Origin: Andrena cerasifolii
Lineage: Eukaryota; Arthropoda; Insecta; Hymenoptera; Andrenidae
Direction: 5' to 3'
Length of the DNA stretch: 64,000 bases
Assembly (NCBI RefSeq): GCF_050908995.1
Contig: NC_135132.1
Coordinates: forward strand, 3,405,001 to 3,469,000
Shown here piece after piece: positions 1 through 11,590 of this stretch (position 1 is its first letter; each line of letters opens with the position of its first letter). Under the pieces are notes generated by a model. The model did no database searches, was not told where the DNA came from, and saw nothing but the letters and a program-made list of their open reading frames with translations. The translations under genes and the position numbers were made by a program.

Positions 1-502
1 TCGCATATCACCACCATTTATATTGTAACCAGCTCTCCCCTTTCATATTTTTTCCTTATTGCTTTTCATATTCTTGTCCATTGCTAATACTCGCATATTT
101 CATGTTCATCTATATATTGCTATTGATTACCATTTATATAAATGTTTTGTGCTAATGCTTAACGTCCCACGCATTATTATAATATTACCACATATGCTTT
201 AAACTGAATAAACGTTCTTATTCTATATAACGCTTCGAATTATTGTAGTGATCCTTCGGTTACGGAATTACCGAATCATAACAAGCTACTGCAACAGCTG
301 ATCTCGGTTCGCGAACTCCGGGATTTCTTACAGTGTTTACAAGGCTTACTTTCGTATAGGCCTTGTACGACCATACCGTTACCTCTATTACAAAGAAATA
401 TAACGCGAGGTTTCTTATATTAATGCAACGGTAAATCCAATTATCAGGACTTTAAATACCCATGCTTGTGTCTAACGGGTGTCACTCTGGTGCTTGATTA
501 CT
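1..502. other. AT-rich DNA with no recognisable gene
   Basis: I see no coding frame, RNA gene or clear inverted repeat here. The small frames are short and lack family resemblance. Confidence 0.5.
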
Positions 503-659
503 GCTTTACCTTCCCTGGTTGCTTGTGCCGCGAAGCTGGTTTTCGTGCCAAGACTCCCAGTTTGCTAGTGCCGCGAAACTGGTTTTCGTGCCAAGGCTTC
601 CTCCCGATCTATCCCAACTATGTCATTCCCCTAAAAAGACCTTCACCCGGGACGTGACA
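503..659. repeat. GC-richer dispersed repeat, related to 52427-52584
   Basis: Two tandem sub-blocks containing a 'gccgcgaa..ctggttttcgtgcc' phrase are followed by a tail ending in gggacgtgacac. A diverged copy with the same order and the same gggacgtgacac-like end lies at 52427-52584. The end reads TGTCACGTCC on the minus strand, which resembles the start of some LTRs. I found no matching target duplication, tRNA primer site or polypurine tract, so LTR identity is only a guess. Confidence 0.4.
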
Positions 660-1045
660 CTGATATGAGTATTTAATTGTACGGCAGTACTGGGTAGAAC
701 ATGGGTATTTATTTCGCCAAAACTCTATCGGTGTATCAGTTGGACGATTCACTATTAAATTAATCGGAACCATACAAAACATGAAAATACTATTGTTGCC
801 TAAATCATTAGGATTAGTAAAGGATTGTTTGAATTGATTAAATCCCGAGCTGCCGTCACAACCGTATTTTGTAATCAATTTGAAACAGGTCTCTTGTTTT
901 TCAAGAACAGACTTCTTTACTTCATCTACTTCTAAAATTCTTTGAGCAGTATGATCGAGAAGATCTTGTAATTTAATAGAGGCACCAAGTTCTGATACTT
1001 CAACCTCAGGATAACATCTTGCTTTTGCAGCAAACGAGAGAAACT

Positions 1046-1520
1046 ACTTGGGGGTACAGGAAGTTGCTTGGAAAAAATCCTGTCAGTCAGCTAGCAATCT
1101 CGTCCCAGAAATGTTCTCCGCTCAAGAATGTTACGCGATGTTCTGGGTATACGCCCGGAACAACGGGGAAACGAATACTACTGTGCGTGTGTTGGCACGG
1201 GAATACCCGCGCATCGAAACCCCAAGCGAGGGTACGATTAGGCGTTTGGCGTCAAGATTACACTCGACGGGGTCGATGATGCCGCGAGGCAGTGACATGG
1301 GTAGAAGAGAACATGTTGGACGCCATAAACGAAGACCCAACCGTCAGCGTGCGCGACTTGAGCCGCCGCCTAGAGTAAGTCACAGTACAAAATAACTGCA
1401 TCAATTATTAAGTAAGGAAAACGAATGTTATCTAATAATGGATGTTTCTGCATTTTCTTCCAGTACCAGCAGAATGACGGTACACCGAACTATGAGGGAA
1501 AACATGTTGCATCCGTACAG
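1046..1520 (+). pseudogene. Mariner-like transposase, N-terminal fragment with intron (copy 1)
   Basis: This block is nearly identical to 9329-9800. It encodes a helix-turn-helix type N-terminus (frame from the ATG at 1111) with a region reading as ETPSEGTIRRLASRLHSTGS. The frame then shifts by one near 1300, and the second half continues in another frame as EDPTVSVRDLSRRL. That half ends at a consensus donor (gtaagt at 1374) and resumes after a pyrimidine-rich acceptor (tcttccag near 1463). Homology to the other copy stops abruptly inside a tyrosine codon at about 1520, where a different mariner sequence begins. It cannot encode an active enzyme: the catalytic core is missing and the frame is broken. 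Confidence 0.75.
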
Positions 1521-1765
1521 CTATCACCTCAAGGGAACTCATTTTGGGACACTTGAAAACATCAAAACAGCTGTGACCAACCAGCTGAAGGCTATTCCAC
1601 TATCCGAGTTCCAGCAATGCTATGATGATTGGAAGGACCGTCTCCAGCTCTGTGTGGCTTCCCAAATGGACCTATTTTGAAGGAGACAATATTGCATTGT
1701 AATTATATTTGAATAAAAACTTGAAAAAAAAAATCAGTCTCATTACTTTATTTACTCACCTCGTA
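1521..1765 (+). mobile_element. Mariner transposase C-terminal fragment with right terminal repeat
   Basis: Fused in frame to the previous fragment is the typical C-terminus of a mariner (DD34D, SETMAR-like) transposase, reading LKGTHFGTLENIKTA, then EFQQCYDDWKDRLQ, CVASQ. An in-frame stop occurs at 1678. An AATAAA signal lies near 1712. The block ends in an inverted-repeat-like terminus (..actttatttactcacctcgta) typical of mariner ends. It represents a second transposon family joined to the first at about 1520. Confidence 0.65.
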
Positions 1766-2424
1766 TTGGGTGGTGCATGGCTCTTTTATAGTCCATGAGT
1801 AGAGGGGTGACCTAGTTTAGGACAGGTGCGTAGTGCGTGGTTCTTATGAATACGTGCGTGGTTCTTCCTAGTCGCTATATAGTAGCAGGCCTGTCCGGGG
1901 ATTTGCTCGCACGAGCAGCCGCGAGTTGCTCTTCGCTCTCGGAGGCACCGAGCCAGGCCCAAGCAGTGATGCCAGAACGGTGGATTTTGTCCCACGGCCG
2001 CTACCACCACTCCACGACCAAGCGTACCCCCTCCTAGCGCCTGTACCGCACCACACAAGCATACCCATCCCTCCATCCGTGTGCCGTACGCGCTCCCTGG
2101 CCACCGCTCTCCGGCGAGAATGCGTTTTCCCGACATCGAAGCGCTTGGCGCGCAAGCGAAAAATCAAGACTTCAAATCCCGGTGCGGATATTACTTTTTT
2201 TTTTTAATTATTCACTAATTTCTCTTTCTATATTCTCAGCAGACTAACGGCTTAAAAACTATTAATTTACTAAGCATTTTCGAAGCTTGATTTGCTGCTA
2301 AAGTGCGATCCTGCAAGCCTCTCCCCTACAAAAACGGATGGGTTCGCGACTCCGAAACATAAGAGAGGAAAAGAAACTCGGCGGTAAGAACCGACTAACG
2401 GAAGCTATCATAAAAAACTAACAG
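1766..2424. other. Unassigned stretch with GC-rich segment 1890-2150
   Basis: The segment 1890-2150 is GC-rich and open in several frames on both strands, but no frame resembles a protein I know. At 2167-2190 a tRNA T-arm-like phrase (ttcaaatcccggtgcgg) precedes a T run, which hints at a tRNA-derived repeat. The rest is AT-rich. Confidence 0.3.
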
Positions 2425-3135
2425 TTTATTATGGCTTGGCGATAAGAGGAGCATGGAAGATCGCACAGGGCCCCACCAGCTCGTGACAGAGCTAAAGTAA
2501 GTATCGCATGTATCGCGTTTATTAATACGTTACGTTTCCATCCGTTCTGTTTGCAGAAGAATGAATACTCTGTTGGAGAGTGTTCTCGAATGCGTTCAGC
2601 CCACCCATAACGGTCCACCACGAAAACCAGCCGTCATTGCTCTATTGTCACCGGACGAGGTGGACTGTTTCAAGAACATCGATGACGAAAGATATTCGAA
2701 GGTTTTAAGTGAAAATGAAATTATGCTTTTATTTCCTTTTATATAACACATACTTACATCAATCTTTACTTACTTTGTTTGGGTTCAATATATAAAATAC
2801 GTGGGTGGGTTCAACCTGATGGATGCGGTCGACTTTTGTATGAAGGAAGCGCTCATCGACGACGTGACAATGTCCTTCATGTGGTTCGGCCGAACAGGAC
2901 AAAGACCATTATACAACACCCGCATCGCGATGGCGATTTTTGGTACGAAGCAACAAGCACTTCTCATCTTTTTACGCAGAATTATTGTTATTATTAACAA
3001 TAATTACTGTATGTTCCATTGATGCTAACGTACTTTGCATACATTTCTTTTCCAGACGGTGTGTCTCGGAATCCTAAGTTCGACAAGCCAACTCGATTGG
3101 ACTTCCAATTTCGGATGTATGTTGCGGAATTATAG
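2425..3135 (+). pseudogene. DUF4806-domain-like protein, split gene or recent pseudogene
   Basis: Four blocks join in a consistent frame: 2425-2496, 2557-2701, about 2795-2942 and 3056-3135 (TAG stop). The third block reads KYVGGFNLMDAVDFCMKEAL, then WFGRTGQRP and NTRIAMAIF. The last block reads NPKFDKPTRLDFQ. This glycine-rich start, Trp-(F/T)-G-x-x-G core and basic tail match the DUF4806 domain found in many insect multi-copy genes, of unknown function. Donors gtaagt (2497) and gtacg (2943) and acceptors ttgcag (2551-2556) and ttccag (3050-3055) fit the phases. The intron at 2702-2794 lacks any AG in front of the third block, so normal splicing should fail there. I therefore call it a probable pseudogene; the 5' exons were not found. 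Confidence 0.5.
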
Positions 3136-3354
3136 TGAATCCCTTGCTTTTTCACGCGGTTTCTACATTACCGACGGTGGATACTTGCCACGCTCCGTTT
3201 TGTTGAGTTTTTGTCAGTGATTCCTTTGCACTGAACTGTCGAAAGAGCTGTAGGAAGCGTGGTCCACGCACGAAGCCAGCATCGTCATCCCAGGAACCTT
3301 GAATGCCTCACAGTTTCTGGAGTGAAGAGCAACACGGAGAAGAAACTGATGACC

Positions 3355-3450
3355 TCTGAAGGTCCGTTTTCACGTGACAGTAAAAGTCATGATATTTAGA
3401 GCCATGACCGTAAAAGTCACGATTTACTGTCACGTGAAAACGACCCTTTA
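3355..3450. repeat. Short palindromic MITE-like hairpin
   Basis: Two arms built around ccgttttcacgtgacagtaaaagtc and its complement face each other across about 30 bp. This is the layout of a small inverted-repeat transposon derivative. No target duplication was resolved. Confidence 0.5.
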
Positions 3451-5510
3451 TAGGTACTCCACAACCCCTTCGAGAGTCGAAATCCATAAAATTAGGAGAG
3501 GCACCGCGGGGGGTTGACCTCGCCACGGGGTACCAGGCCGCATCACCTTAGCTTATTGAATTTGTCTTGGAACGCACTATCAACTCAGGTCTTCCAAAAA
3601 AGTAGTTCCATTTGAAAAAACCGAACTTGACCATCGTATCTTTTAAAATAATAATCGAAAAAAATTCGTCTCGGCTAATAAAGTAACCCCATCGAACCAT
3701 TTAATTACATATTTTTTTTAATTTTTTATCTCCAATACTTTAAGAGAAATCCAGCTGTTTAGTCTACGAGCGGGCACTCTGTAGAATACCCATTTGTTGA
3801 AACTAATATTTCGAAGGTCCAATAATCGAAACTGTTCGTGTCTCGAATCAATTCCCCTTCTTATCCTCTTTGATCGTGACCGCGTGGGCGATTTTGGCCA
3901 TTTACTTATTGGGCGTTTCATTTATAAAAATGTCGGCAAACGTTACCGTTGGCATTAAAGTAAAATCTGTAATCGATAAGGAGCAGCACAGGCCTGTGCA
4001 TTGGACGATTAAGGGAAATTGCATCGTTTGCGTGAACCTCGAGCCGATTAAGCGTGTAGATGGTGAATACTGTTTCGGTATGCATTCATGACTATCGCGG
4101 TGAGGTCCTGGCCGAGCCATCTCGGGGCTGACGCCTAGACTAATTAGCTATTGTTTCTCCCTCTTAATTAGCATTGTTTCGCGACACAGACGTGGACCGC
4201 GTGGATTGGCACTCCACGATCACTCTCTCGACTGTGAACCTCGTACCGATAAGCATCTGTATCTGCGACGCGTTTTCGGAAAAGAGCTACCAGTGCTCTG
4301 GTGATTCAAAATTGTCCATTATAATCGTTATTTCCTCGTCACGTACTTGCGTGGTTGTGCTTTAGTAAAATTAGTGTGTGACTTTAGTAATTAGGCAAAT
4401 TCTACTGGTAACTATTTTCAATGCTTCGCAACATGCAAGTTAAATTTCGTGCGCGTTAAGGCAAGTGCGTAGGTGCTCTACGGGCGTGCGAGAATATAAA
4501 ATTGGTCCTACTATGTCCCGATAATTTTCTTTTTCCTCTAAATTATACATTTTTCCATTGCAATCTTTTATGCTGCCGAAAGTGATCCTTTTCTGTTTGA
4601 GACTGCTTTTAATGTTGTATTTATTCACGTGCGGATTAAGATTATCCACCGGGGAGAGGGCGCTGCATTGAACGTGGGGATACGGGTGAGCCTTAGCGGA
4701 GTGACCGGTTCCCCCGCAGGGAATCAACCCTAGGGGGGAATTATCTTCAGGTGGGGAAGGGGGGGTCCGTGCTGTGGAAGCTCTCGCGGTAGAGGGGCTA
4801 CGAGCGCTGCTTCCCGTTGTGCATGACCAGCGTGCGTGCGGGCCCTGGTTCGTTTAAGGGATGGTGGGGGCTCTCCCACCCAAGCCCAGGGATTTTAGCG
4901 TAGGGATGTGGCCCAAAGGAGCGGCCCATAGCGGAGGAGTGCCGCTCGTCCGGGGATCGCGGTGACTTCGGAGCAGCCTATACTCCCCCATTAGCCGCGG
5001 GTCACCGCGGAGGTTATATGGGGAGACCCCGCCTTCCCCCGAGGTTAGGGTAAGTCGAACCATAACTCGCGGCTCTCCCCGGGCCCGAAGGGGTCTTGGC
5101 AAGGAACTTCCTCCACGTTAAAATAAATCGCACACATTGGTGAGGTCCACCAATGACGAAATATTGCCCCTTTCTTGTAACGTGAAATCAATGATCGTTT
5201 GGGGACTAACTGAGCTGACCTCACCCAAAGAAAAAAAATGACATCTCTAATAGAAAGCAGCTACTAAGGGCAGGAAAGTGAGGCAGCTACCCCAACCGTG
5301 GTTCGGTGGTGACCGAACCTTGGCACGTTCGGTCTGGGACCGCAGTAGGGTAGCGGAGACAAGAGAAAGACAGAATGGATTCAGTGCTCCAAGCGCTTTA
5401 GCGGTACCAGCTTTTACACATCTCTTCAGGAATGCGGAGTACTGCTAGGGGCAGGTGGTGAACGCTCTATTTTGGACTGTGCCTCGCTATCAGATCTCGC
5501 AATATATCAG
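3451..5510. other. No recognised gene; GC-rich block at 4650-5110
   Basis: Open frames at 3870-4091 and 4174-4365 have no family resemblance that I can see. The block 4650-5110 is much richer in G+C than its surroundings and could be an untranslated part of a retroelement. I saw no reverse transcriptase or other diagnostic domain. A run of ten or more G begins near 5527. Confidence 0.35.
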
Positions 5511-5696
5511 ATTTAATCTAACCTGGACGGGGGGGGGGGGTGCGTCCCCGAGGCCCTCTTGCCACGGGGACCCTTTCCTTTCTATGCTTTAACCTCGTGA
5601 TTAAAAAGTTAAGTCGGGGGGGGCAGGGGGGAGTGCCAGGGAATCGAATCAAAGGGGAGAGAGGGAGGGAGTAAGAGGGAGGGACAGCTAGCCTTA

Positions 5697-5920
5697 AGGG
5701 TCCTCCAGACGCTGATGCATATTGCATGAAACGTTGATACATGCACCATGATACAGGTTTCATTATACATGTTGCTACGTCTTTAGATCGGATTCCGTAT
5801 TTCAGCATCAGAAGCGGAACTGGCATCTTGCTTATCAGCTAGACGCGTGAGCAAGATGCAAGAGTCATGATGCATGCATCAGTGTTTCACTACAACATGT
5901 ATCAGCGTCTGGATGTCCCT
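5697..5920. mobile_element. MITE with TTA target duplication
   Basis: Terminal inverted repeats start AGGGTCCTCCAGACGCTGAT at the left and match the complement of ..ATCAGCGTCTGGATGTCCCT at the right. The element (224 bp) is flanked by TTA at 5694-5696 and 5921-5923. A 3-bp TWA duplication is characteristic of PIF/Harbinger-type transposition. No coding capacity. Confidence 0.7.
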
Positions 5921-6010
5921 TTAGAGCAGCAATGCCGAGTGGTATCGTTTAGACAGATTCCAACGTACCATCATCTTTGGCAGCAAATTTTAAAAAAAGC
6001 TTGACAATAT

Positions 6011-7185
6011 CTAGGCAACCGTTTTTCGCAGCCATGTGAAGCGGTGCCCCAAAATTTCGACCAAAAATGTTGAGCAGTATAAGCTTAAACCGTTGTCTAT
6101 GATCCAATGACGTGAAGGTGGTTTCTCTTTAGTATAAGCATGTTTCAATTTATCGAACTGTTTTATGAGTTTCTGACCCTCATCCATAATTACTATTGCA
6201 TTGTTCTGTTCGGTAATTGGGTGAATCTTATAGGGACCCATACAATGCGGATCATGAAGACGAGGTTCCTTTTCTACATAAACAAGGTCGCTCACCGAGA
6301 ATGTAACTTGATTACTTTTTCGGTGATACATTTCTTTCGCAAGTGATTTGCTTGTATCTAAATTTTGTCATGTGGTTTCCTGAATTTCATCTAAGCGCTC
6401 CACCAAGTTTTGCACGTAAGACGGGTATGTAAACAGTTCCTCGCGAGACATAGGCGTAAAGGGATCTCGAGCTAGTTGTCTGAGAACTACTTCGTACGAA
6501 GTGAAATTCGCCGCCTCGTGCATAGAGGTATTGTACGGATACGTACCAAACGGTAAGAGTAAATCCCAGTCCTCGTATCTCTCCAAGCCCTTGGTAAGGA
6601 CGATGTGTTTTATCCTAAACACTTGGGCCATTATCTGCATTATGTTATTAATGAAACTTGCCCCGCGGAAAATAGCAATAAAATAACGTGAGAGAGCATC
6701 GGCCACGATAACGGCCCGTATATCTGGTAACGGAATGGCCATACAGAATTTTGATAATTGACAAAGAAACGTCAATACGTGACGATTTCTGCTTGGGGTA
6801 AGCGGTAGTGGCTCTACTCTGTCTAGTGCCACTTTATCAAAGGACCTTGCTGGTGTATTGGTTATTAACATTCCTCCATGAGTTCTGCGTACGCGTTTTT
6901 GCTCTTGACAAGTACGATGAGTGCGCACGAAATCTTCTATATCTCGCCGCATGCGTGGCCTGGCCAACAGGCTTCGTAAGCTTCTGTATGTCTATGTCCC
7001 CTATCAAACTTCCGTGATCGTGCCGGATGATATCTTCCTAATCGTCTTCTGGTGGTTGTTGAATTTCGCCGGTAATATATCCGAAATATTTCTTGATTGC
7101 TTCGGCGTCGAATCGGTGTAGAGTTTCGCCAAGTGCCGCTACTCGGATCTTGCAGACGATTCGGGCTGGCCTTCCCCCATTTCAT
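6011..7185 (-). pseudogene. Gypsy-type retrotransposon pol remnant (integrase region)
   Basis: On the minus strand an open frame at 6368-6967 shows a zinc-binding-like HTHRTCQ segment and a core with a DRVEPLP / LSKF..A.PLPD pattern. This is the layout of Gypsy-group integrases. The frame at 6011-6331 continues with the C-terminal part (DLVYVEKEPR, then GPYKI). Upstream fragments at 7000-7380 look like the RNase H to integrase connection. The reading frame is broken between 7185 and 6967 and again near 6350, so this is a dead copy of an old endogenous retroelement. I found no LTRs that clearly belong to it. Confidence 0.65.
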
Positions 7186-9300
7186 GATAAAAATACGGCT
7201 GTTCCAACCATACTGAAAATTCTTCCTTCCTCATTACGCGTGATAATTACTCGCTTTATGCTTAATTCCTTTGATAGTAATTTCGTTTCTTCAAAAAGTC
7301 CAATAGCTTTCAAAGTTTTACAAACTGGACTTATCAGCACCATATCGGATGATATGAAAAGGGCGTAATTGTCTTCGTGATCTTTACTTCACAATGCATT
7401 GCATGGGTTCTACTTTTTGATGGATCCAGTGGGTTTGTTCCAAATGCTGGTGTGTCTCGTATGGTTGTTAAAAATGTTGGTGTATGAATGAACCGTGGTT
7501 CAGTCCCCGAAATTCCGTTAAATCAGGCATTTCAGTTACGTTCGACTTTGTGCTTGTATTTATTTCTTCGCACGGAGTTGGGTCTTCTTGCTCCGACAGA
7601 TTTGCGGGCTCGGGGAGGATCAGGTTGACTGCTGAACATCCAGCGCTTCCGTGTGCAGGGGATTCCCCACAATACCCGGTTCTTTGGATCTGATGGTCGT
7701 TCATCAATCTTCTTCTGGATGTTAGCGTCCTCCTTTTCATCCGATGCGGTTCCTCTTTCGCCTGGAGAATTTCTCTTCGTGAGGATTTTAAGGAAGGTAA
7801 TTTCTTCAGATGAAATTTCAGGAGTTTGTGTCTCCCTAAGATTCCATGATTTGCATTCACTCGTTACCAGAGTTAGGGGCAGTGCGAGGCCGACGGATCG
7901 CGGCATTACGATTCGCGCTGACGTGTTGTTATATACGCTGAATACGAGGATTGTGGGACTAGTTCGAGATCCCTTTATTGGCGCTGTTCTCGCCATTCTG
8001 ACCATCTTTGATACGCGCATGCGCGTATGTCTCGTTAAGTGGCAACCCGGAAATCAATTGAGGCATTGAAAGAAAACACGGACTAACCCACATTTTTGCG
8101 AAATTGAGTTAGTAGCAAGAATGTATTCCAAATAGCTGTACTAATCATATAATAAAGGAAAAATTATTTTTTGTTTTGGCTCCCAGTGTCTCAATTGGTC
8201 CCGTCTTACGGCTTGTAAGGCTAGATCGAACGCGTCGTATAACGTGGCAGGATTTCATAAAACTGTCTTAGTTGAAATTCTCGGGAGTAGTTCTAAGATA
8301 AGCGAGGAACGAGCCAATTGTTCAATTTCGTTTATGGCCAGTACGATGCTTATGCTGAATATCTCTGTCGCTCTTAAGTCACCTGTCTTAAGCTCCTTGA
8401 TTCCCAGGGAAACATGCTTGTACGTTAGAGCTCCATATCCGCGACATAGGGCGTACCGAACTTTTAGAAGAGTGAGTTGATTGTTCAAGCTCCGATATTA
8501 CTTTTTTCCACATAGTATCGCATGGGGTTTACTAATTTATGAATAAATCCGGTCAAGAATCTGCCATAGTGATCTGTAGGTACGTCATACATAGCATTTT
8601 GTAGAGTTTCATTACACTTCAAATATGGAAAACATCGCACTTTCCTCAGTGCAAAAATTAATAAAGAAAAGGTAAGCAAGGGAAATATTAACGTTAAAGG
8701 CCTTAAAAAATGTGTACCTCCAATTTTGATGGGAAACATTTCTCTCGTAGGTGGTCCACTCTAGCCAGCAGATCTTAATGACAAACATTTAAAAGGAAAA
8801 TAAATCTCTGTTTCCTCAAATGAGATATAAGGAACTAATGAATTTAGTCGCGAAAATTTTATCACAGAAGCTATCGAATTTACAGATGGGAGACATAGGG
8901 AAACATGTACACGCAATTTGGGAGCGGAAAGAGCTACCGACATTTAGGAAAGTGTTAACAGCGATTAGAGGAGAATTTCCTACACTTTTGGGTAATTTAT
9001 GGCTTAGCTGGTTCCGCCTCGTAGCAGACGTGAACTCAGGGTATCGGAAAACGGAAACAGGAATAGTATACCTTTTCTTCTTTATAACAACTCGAAGACT
9101 TTCTGTTTCTTCTCTCTTCGGACCCTTTCGAACCGAAACACGTGGTGTCTGCTGTCTATCTCGAAGCAATGGGTACATTGGCAGTAAAAGGACGGAGCGC
9201 GGGCTTATGTTAAAGTGTAGGATGGTTCGTTCGGTGCACTTCTGCAAAGCACGTGTTTCGAAAATGTGCTGGCTTCTTTTTACCTAAAGCCTCTTGTCCT
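7186..9300. other. Unassigned stretch, possibly more retroelement debris
   Basis: Several mid-length frames overlap on both strands (for example 7532-8020 minus and 8820-9287 plus). None shows a domain I recognise. Their position next to the minus-strand pol remnant would suit decayed upstream parts of that element, but the sequence itself does not show it. Confidence 0.3.
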
Positions 9301-9328
9301 GGTGAGAGTTAACCCATAATGTAACGAG

Positions 9329-10588
9329 AGGGGTAGAGGAAGTTGTTTGGAAAAAATCCTGTCAGTCAGCTAGCAATCTCGTTCCAGAAATGTTCTCCGC
9401 TCAAGAATGTTACGCGATGTTCTGGGTGTACGCCCGGAACAACGGGGAAACGAATACTACTGTGCGTGTGTTGGCACGGGAATACCCGCGCATCGAAACC
9501 CCAAGCGAGGGTACGATTAGGCGTTTGGCGTCAAGATTACACTCGACGGGGTCGATGATGCCGCGAGGCAGTGACATGGGTAGAAGAGAACATGTTGGAC
9601 GCCATAAACGAAGACCCAACCGTCAGCGTGCGCGACTTGAGCCGCCGCCTAGAGTAAGTCACAGTACAAAATAACTGCATCAATTATTAAGTAAGGAAAA
9701 CGAATGTTATCTAATAATGGATGTTTCTGCATTTTCTTCCAGTACCAGCAGAATGACGGTACACCGAACTATGAGGGAAAACATGTTGCATCCGTACAGC
9801 TATGTACGGGTGCAACATTTGCACCCTGGGGATGGCGACCAGTGGGTTGAGGATTCAGTGTGGTTGTTGGGAGAAATGCAACGGAATCCGTCGTTCTGCA
9901 AATACATATTGCGGACGCACTCTTCAATAGGGAAGGGTGCTTCAATTCCCACAATCGGCATTTTTGGAGCGACGAGAATCCACTAGCGCTTCGAACACGC
10001 ACAGCACAAGTCCGTTGGTCGATTAATGTATCGGCCGGCATTTGTGGTGATTACATCGTTGGGCCGTACATGCTGCCAGACATAATGGGCCCAGCGTATA
10101 AAGTGTTTTTAGAGCATGTTCTGCCGGATCTCATGAACCATATTCCAAATGAGATCCTACGGAACATGTTCTATCAGCAAGACGGGGCTGGACCTAACTA
10201 CGCCACAAATGAAACCTTCCAGGACCGGTGGATCGGCCACGGAGGTCCTGTTGCGTGGCCCCCACGGTCACCGGATATGACCACGCTGGATTTTTTCTTC
10301 TGGGGCTACCTGAAGGTAATTTCATTATTGCTGTTACTTTTTCTTATAGGTATTCTTTTTTTACTTACGTTTTGTATTTGTTATACAACAATCATTTCAG
10401 GATGAGGTGTACCGTCAGCCAGTGGATACACTGGAAGACATAGTTGTACGAATTCACGCTGCAGTAGCAAACATTACGCCACAAACATTACACCACAAAC
10501 ATTGCAGGCCGTCCAAAGACAGGTGATTGTACGCGCTGAGGCGTGCATAGACGCTGAGGGTGGCCACATAGAGCAAGTGCTCAATTAA
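9329..10588 (+). pseudogene. Spliced mariner/IS630-type transposase (copy 2, near full length, broken)
   Basis: DDE transposase of the Tc1/mariner-IS630 group. Exon 1 (to 9653) carries the HTH N-terminus, intron 1 is 9654-9743 (gtaagt..cttccag, phase 2), and exon 2 runs to 10315. Intron 2 ends at the acceptor at 10400 (phase 0), and exon 3 ends with TAA at 10586-10588. Visible catalytic motifs are IADALFNREG (first D), YQQDGAGPNY (second D) and SPDMTTLDFFFWGYLK (third D, about 35 residues after the second). Exon 3 reads DEVYRQPVDTLEDIV. Lesions: a frameshift near 9580 shared with copy 1, a second near 9900, and a 14-bp tandem duplication near 10470-10497 that shifts the last exon. A non-functional relic, but the only copy here retaining the core. 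Confidence 0.8.
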
Positions 10589-10596
10589 CAGTAACC

Positions 10597-10612
10597 GGCC
10601 CTTTTCGGGGCC
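10597..10612 (+). promoter_or_regulatory. Histone-type 3' stem-loop downstream of the transposase
   Basis: GGCCCTTTTCGGGGCC followed by ACCAA forms a 6-bp stem with a four-base TTTC loop, closed by a T-G pair. Metazoan replication-dependent histone mRNAs end in GGYYCTTTTCAGRRCC plus ACCCA-like flanks, so the match is close; the main difference is G instead of A after the loop. It starts nine bases after the transposase stop codon. No purine-rich downstream element is obvious. Confidence 0.55.
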
Positions 10613-10651
10613 ACCAATTTTTATAACATAGGAACAACACGTTCCATGAAA

Positions 10652-10657
10652 AATAAA
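10652..10657 (+). terminator. AATAAA polyadenylation signal of the transposase copy
   Basis: AATAAA lies 64 bp after the TAA stop, downstream of the stem-loop, so the unit could also be polyadenylated conventionally. Confidence 0.4.
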
Positions 10658-10916
10658 TTAAGTGATCAGTGTTAGTAGCCGTGCAGTAAAGTGAATATTC
10701 GCTACATTAACCCGGACGCACTTGACGTTGCGACCCTTACCTTTGGGTGGTGTCGTATACCTGCGATCAGCTGAGCACTGGGCGCTACCCTACGCCGATT
10801 AGAGAACCTCCGTACGTAAAAACAGTAGGAGCAGGTACGAGTACACAACAAAGTACATAAAACGATGTACTTTAGCGAGTGCATTTAGCGCATATGAAGA
10901 GCTGTCGAATAACCAA

Positions 10917-11590
10917 ATGCAATCCAAGGTCAACTGGGAAGAACTAAAGGCTTATTTAATTTCTGCTGAGCTAGTCCAATCAACGTTTGATACAAAATTC
11001 AAAGCAAGACTCTTAAAGAAAATGTTAACAGATTACAAGAGTCACCTGTTGTTTGTTTTTGCAACACCTGTTGTACAGGAATTTGAAAGACTGAAAAGTC
11101 TTTTCCAACAAACCAAAGCTGATCCTCATGAATTGTACCAACAAATATTCTTACACCAGAAGAGTCTTCAGAAGAGACTGTATAATGTTAATGGGCAGAG
11201 GAAAAATATTCATCGAGTTGACTTTGGAATTAAATTTATAACGGAATGTAATAAGTACCTACACCATAACGTGATACGTAACGATAAAGAAAGATGTATG
11301 TCTGTGCTAGAAGAAGCTCTTAGTCAAATTACTAGTCGACTTCCATCAGCGAGAGATACATTCTAAATCAAGTTTCAAGAGCTCTGGTTTCCGAGTTACC
11401 ATTTATACATCTTGTAGAAAATAACATTAGTCATATAGAAGAACAGTACAGAAAAATGATTTTTGTTGATTGGAAAGAAGGAGCTATATTTAAAAAAGAT
11501 GGAGTCCCTACAGATACTGAGCAGTTTTGGATTTAGATATTTCGGCATCAGAGGTGTTTCCGCCAAGAATGACGGGATCAAATACTCTTT
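10917..11590 (+). pseudogene. hAT/ZMYM-like protein remnant
   Basis: The frame 10917-11366 encodes a helical region with the pattern SHLLFVFATPVVQEFERLKS, then LFQQTKADPHELYQQ. This arrangement is seen in the mid-region of domesticated hAT-like or zinc-finger ZMYM/KRAB-A-like insect proteins. After one frame shift near 11366 the product continues (ALVSELPFI, then EEQYRKMIFVDWKEG and TEQFWI) and is stopped again at 11535. At least two lesions make it a decayed copy. I cannot tell a transposase from a host paralogue on this fragment. Confidence 0.5.

Noticed and set aside
245..659. Second solo LTR with TG..CA ends
   Set aside because: Flanking bases (attat and ctgat) do not match, and no promoter or primer-site logic was seen.
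8820..9287. 155-codon plus-strand frame as a gene
   Set aside because: Opposed by an equally long minus frame, no recognisable motif, and no splice or codon pattern to support it.
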